A DNA stretch of 34,886 nucleotides from an uncultured Agathobacter sp. (GTDB lineage Bacteria; Bacillota; Clostridia; Lachnospirales; Lachnospiraceae). The first letter of the stretch is position 1. The number at the start of each line of letters is the position of its first letter. Below are positions 32,712 through 34,886 of this stretch, piece after piece. A program made the translations under genes and the position numbers. The notes under the pieces were generated by a model, which saw only the letters and a program-made list of their open reading frames with translations, was not told the DNA's origin and made no database searches. The stretch is taken from contig CAKRNE010000023.1 of NCBI GenBank assembly GCA_934365945.1, positions 1 through 34,886 of the forward strand. The letters run 5' to 3'.

Positions 32712-33041
32712 ATGAAACCTGGTTTACTTGGAAATACAATAAGACAAGCACGTATAGATAATAAACTCACACAGGAACAACTTGCCGAGCTTGTACAAAT
32801 CACGCCTACACACCTAAAACACATTGAAAGTGAGCATAGAAAACCTTCTATTGAAGTTCTTTTCGCATTAGCTGATGTTCTCCACTTTTCACTGGATGCC
32901 ATGCTCATGACAAATGAATCCTATGAGCATAATAAACGTAAAAATGAGCTTTCTCTTCTGATTGACTCATGCAGCGATAACGAGATTGATATCGTTATAG
33001 CAGCATTACGCGAGCTGGCTAAGCAAAAAAGAACTAAGTGA
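32712..33041 (+). CDS. XRE-family transcriptional regulator
   Basis: A 109-aa DNA-binding protein. The helix-turn-helix occupies about residues 8-63, with LTQEQLAELVQITPTHLKHI as the recognition unit. A short C-terminal helical region (LIDSCSDNEIDIVIAALREL) probably dimerises. It is divergent from the zinc-ribbon/J-domain/YARHG operon, and operator-like repeats fill the shared 130-bp region. It ends before a strong hairpin (33048-33078). Confidence 0.9.
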   Translation: MKPGLLGNTIRQARIDNKLTQEQLAELVQITPTHLKHIESEHRKPSIEVLFALADVLHFSLDAMLMTNESYEHNKRKNELSLLIDSCSDNEIDIVIAALRELAKQKRTK

Positions 33042-33047
33042 TTAAAC

Positions 33048-33078
33048 GAGGGAGGAGCTATACTATACGCTCCCCCTC
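33048..33078. terminator. Bidirectional terminator
   Basis: GAGGGAGGAGC (33048-33058) pairs with GCTCCCCCTC (33069-33078), with one bulged base. It sits between the convergent XRE gene and the 63-aa gene. Confidence 0.65.
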
Positions 33079-33086
33079 TTAAAATC

Positions 33087-33278
33087 TTACTGTTGCTGTA
33101 TCAATTTTCTAATCTGCCGTGCTTCTTTACCTATCAGGTCAAGACAGGTATCATAAGCTGATGAAACTAAGTCACCTGATTTCTCATTATCGTCCATAGA
33201 TAACATCATCACCTCTGAAACACTTTCAATTACTCTGAGTTTTTCTAAGACCTTGTCCAATTCATTAATTTCCATCAT
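33087..33278 (-). CDS. Small helical protein, about 63 aa
   Basis: Unrecognised. Two helical stretches, one beginning INELDKVLEKLRVIES and one ending KEARQIRKLIQQQ, suggest an all-alpha soluble protein. GAGG lies four bases before the ATG at 33278 and seven before the ATG at 33275, so either may start. The middle resembles small proteins of unknown function found near XRE regulators in integrated elements, but the link is weak. Confidence 0.55.
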   Translation of the reverse strand: MMEINELDKVLEKLRVIESVSEVMMLSMDDNEKSGDLVSSAYDTCLDLIGKEARQIRKLIQQQ

Positions 33279-33392
33279 ATTTCCTCTTTTCAAATTATTT
33301 GTTGAAAATAATTTTCACAATGATATAAATAACCAACTTTTCACCTCCATTTTCCATATCATCATGTAACGATATTCACAACATGTGTAATT

Positions 33393-33563
33393 TTGTCATA
33401 TCTAACTGTAGATGACGCTGCTGAAATGCTTATGGTCGGAAAGAATCGAGTATACGAGTTGCTGAATCAAGGCAAAATAAAAGGAATGCGTACCGGTAAA
33501 TCAACCTGGCGCATTCCCAAACTTTCAATTTATCAATTTATAAAAGAACAATCTTCTCTGTAA
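33393..33563 (+). pseudogene. Excisionase-like helix-turn-helix fragment
   Basis: A frame reading LTVDDAAEMLMVGKNRVYEL, then GKIKGMRTGKSTWRIPK, is an excisionase/MerR-type DNA-binding domain (HTH_17 family). No ATG lies upstream in frame, and the only usable start is a TTG at 33393 without a ribosome binding site. The frame stays open for several codons further left, so the gene may be truncated or use an unusual start. It is followed by a perfect terminator hairpin. It probably remains from an integrative element. Confidence 0.55.
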
Positions 33564-33570
33564 AAAATAT

Positions 33571-33598
33571 CTGCCGTATCCTATTATTGATACGGCAG
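33571..33598. terminator. Perfect 10-bp stem hairpin
   Basis: CTGCCGTATC (33571-33580) pairs perfectly with GATACGGCAG (33589-33598), with A-rich sequence before it. It separates the convergent excisionase-like and Rpn-like remnants. Confidence 0.65.
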
Positions 33599-33606
33599 TA
33601 ATCGTA

Positions 33607-33984
33607 TTATTTCACTAATACACCCTCTTGCTTTGCCAATTCCTCTATGACATCCGTAGAGAGATCGAGATATTCTGCAATATCCTTTTCTGACAACTTA
33701 CCAGCTTTCAACATACGAATAGCTGAATTTTTCTTATCTTCTGTAACAAAATCAATTATCATATCTTCCATTGCTTTACACATAGCCCGAATTCCCTCCT
33801 TGTCTTTCTTATAATAGCTTGTAATATCTGCAAGCTGTTTAAAGTTCATCTCATCTGGCTCAGTTATAAATATAACATATGAGTCAGAAATATTTTCTAC
33901 AGAAATGCCTTTAGGAAGAATATCACTATCTATTAAACTGCTATTGTATCTGCCTCTCTGGTCAGCACATTTATTTTTATTCAT
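33607..33984 (-). pseudogene. Rpn-family nuclease/transposase remnant
   Basis: A 125-aa frame matching the C-terminal part of PD-(D/E)XK Rpn-like proteins: RGRYNSSLIDSDILPKG and SYVIFITEPDEM, then a helical tail (CKAMEDMIIDFVTEDKK) and a terminal region (KLSEKDIAEYLDLS). The N-terminal nuclease core is missing, and the middle segment that normally follows FITE is shortened. It is probably a relic. The ATG at 33984 has no obvious ribosome binding site. Confidence 0.65.
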
Positions 33985-34120
33985 TTTTCCATAATGGGGA
34001 GTCCGTTTTACACTAAGTTGTCGTGCAATTTATCAGAATGGAATTTTTGAAAGAGCCAGCACCTTGAATGGGCAGGCTCTTTCAATGTCACCTGTAATTG
34101 ACAAACTGGAATTTTTCTTG

Positions 34121-34774
34121 TTACTTATTTTTTTGATTGTGGCGTTTCTTATTCCACAGTGAACCTACCAACATACCGATTGCAGAGATTATTGCTCCGG
34201 CTACAATCATTCCCAAGTCAGGGGCATTCAGTTTGTTAAAAACAATGTTGTTTGCCATTTTGAATGTGCCATATTCAGCAAGCATATACATTACGCCAAA
34301 GAAAAGAGTGAATGCCCATTTTCCTTTTCCCCAAAAGTTATTTTTACCAATAACAATAGATACAATAAATGTGGATATAGGAAGAATAAACCAAAGAAAC
34401 ATCAAACTGTAACCCATAGCGTCACTTCCACTTGTAAAAAACCAGAACACTATCATTGCAAACGCCCAAATAAAGAGATAGGAGAGAATCGTAATAATCT
34501 TGTTTCTGTTGGCATTGCTTTTCACAACATTCGTACTTTCTTCAAGATAATCATAATAGCTTTTCATTTTTTGTTCTCCTTTCAATAGATAGTCAAGAGA
34601 GACATCGTAGCATTCGCTCATTTTAATGACGCTGATAATATCTGGATAGGATTTTTCATTTTCCCAATTTGAGATGGTCTGACGACTCACACCCAACAAT
34701 TCGGCAACCTGTTCTTGCGTCAGCTTTTTTTCAATTCGGGCTGCCTTGATTTTGCATCCAATATCATGCTCCAT
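34121..34774 (-). CDS. Membrane-anchored XRE-family regulator
   Basis: A 217-aa protein. The helix-turn-helix spans about residues 7-62 (LTQEQVAELLGVSRQTISNW and YPDIISVIKMSECYDVSLDY). A linker (MKSYYDYLEES) leads to about four membrane helices (from about residue 90). Such proteins are common in Clostridia and often control adjacent transporters, but none is in view. AAGGAGG precedes the ATG. The tail is polar (KKRHNQKNK). Confidence 0.9.
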   Translation of the reverse strand: MEHDIGCKIKAARIEKKLTQEQVAELLGVSRQTISNWENEKSYPDIISVIKMSECYDVSLDYLLKGEQKMKSYYDYLEESTNVVKSNANRNKIITILSYLFIWAFAMIVFWFFTSGSDAMGYSLMFLWFILPISTFIVSIVIGKNNFWGKGKWAFTLFFGVMYMLAEYGTFKMANNIVFNKLNAPDLGMIVAGAIISAIGMLVGSLWNKKRHNQKNK

Positions 34775-34799
34775 GCCACTATACCTCCTTGCACTTTTA

Positions 34800-34866
34800 T
34801 TGTAGGAAAAACACTCACTATTGTCTACAAAATAGCTTTGACATCACTTATTATGCGTGTCAAAAT
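34800..34866 (-). promoter_or_regulatory. Nested inverted repeats upstream of the membrane XRE gene
   Basis: TTGTAG (34800-34805) is the inverted repeat of CTACAA (34825-34830). Just beyond, TTTGACA (about 34838) is the inverted repeat of TGTCAAA (about 34862). Both pairs lie in the upstream region of the XRE gene and could be operators for autoregulation. TTGACA and TACAAT hexamers are present, but their spacing is not a clean promoter. Confidence 0.35.
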
Positions 34867-34886
34867 CCTTTTACATCTGCCAAATT

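Overview
The window comes from a low-GC Gram-positive genome, most likely class Clostridia and probably a gut Lachnospiraceae (Agathobacter/Roseburia-like). This placement is an inference from gene content: an FMN-riboswitch ribD-ribE-ribBA-ribH operon, a CpsB/CpsC/CpsD exopolysaccharide module, strong AGGAGG ribosome binding sites and many LytTR/GHKL two-component genes. It is a chromosomal patchwork of housekeeping operons separated by decayed accessory DNA. No rRNA, tRNA or CRISPR array was seen.

Region 1 (1-9.8 kb) is a peptide-signalling or bacteriocin-like locus. It holds an AgrA/AgrC-like pair (730-2711), two further GHKL histidine kinases in tandem (6386-8989) whose kinase halves are about 97-98% identical while their membrane sensors differ, and one convergent LytTR response regulator (8976-9749). 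Between them, on the minus strand, lie small hydrophobic peptide genes, two CPBP-type membrane protease genes (one with an internal TGA), duplicated blocks, and three copies of a 13-bp direct-repeat pair with exact 21-bp spacing that look like LytTR regulator binding sites. A 40-codon gene (5802-5924) beneath one of these sites could encode a pheromone or bacteriocin precursor.

Region 2 (9.8-15.9 kb, minus strand) is a compact operon running cpsB-cpsC-cpsD, an Hsp90-like ATPase, signal peptidase I and a cation diffusion facilitator, behind a good sigma-A promoter. Region 3 (15.9-17 kb) is a graveyard of mobile DNA: a GC-rich palindromic patch, a beheaded tyrosine recombinase, a methyltransferase fragment and a frameshifted XRE regulator.

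Region 4 (17-21.2 kb, minus strand) is an ECF sigma factor, membrane protein, ABC transporter and VanY-type carboxypeptidase operon, probably an envelope-stress module. Region 5 (21.3-24.4 kb) has a RiPP precursor with two CxCxC clusters overlapping a truncated radical SAM/SPASM maturase, an orphan AgrB that looks frameshifted, a transposase remnant and a Fic protein. Region 6 (24.7-29 kb) is the riboflavin operon with promoter, FMN riboswitch and terminator.

Region 7 (29.1-33.1 kb) is the most system-like unfamiliar locus. Four minus-strand genes, three beginning with zinc ribbons (47-aa zinc ribbon, 61-aa membrane protein, zinc ribbon/J-domain/membrane protein, zinc ribbon/membrane/YARHG protein), are divergent from an XRE regulator, with four operator-like repeats between them. 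Region 8 (33.1-34.9 kb) holds a small helical protein, an excisionase-like fragment, an Rpn nuclease remnant and a membrane-anchored XRE regulator.
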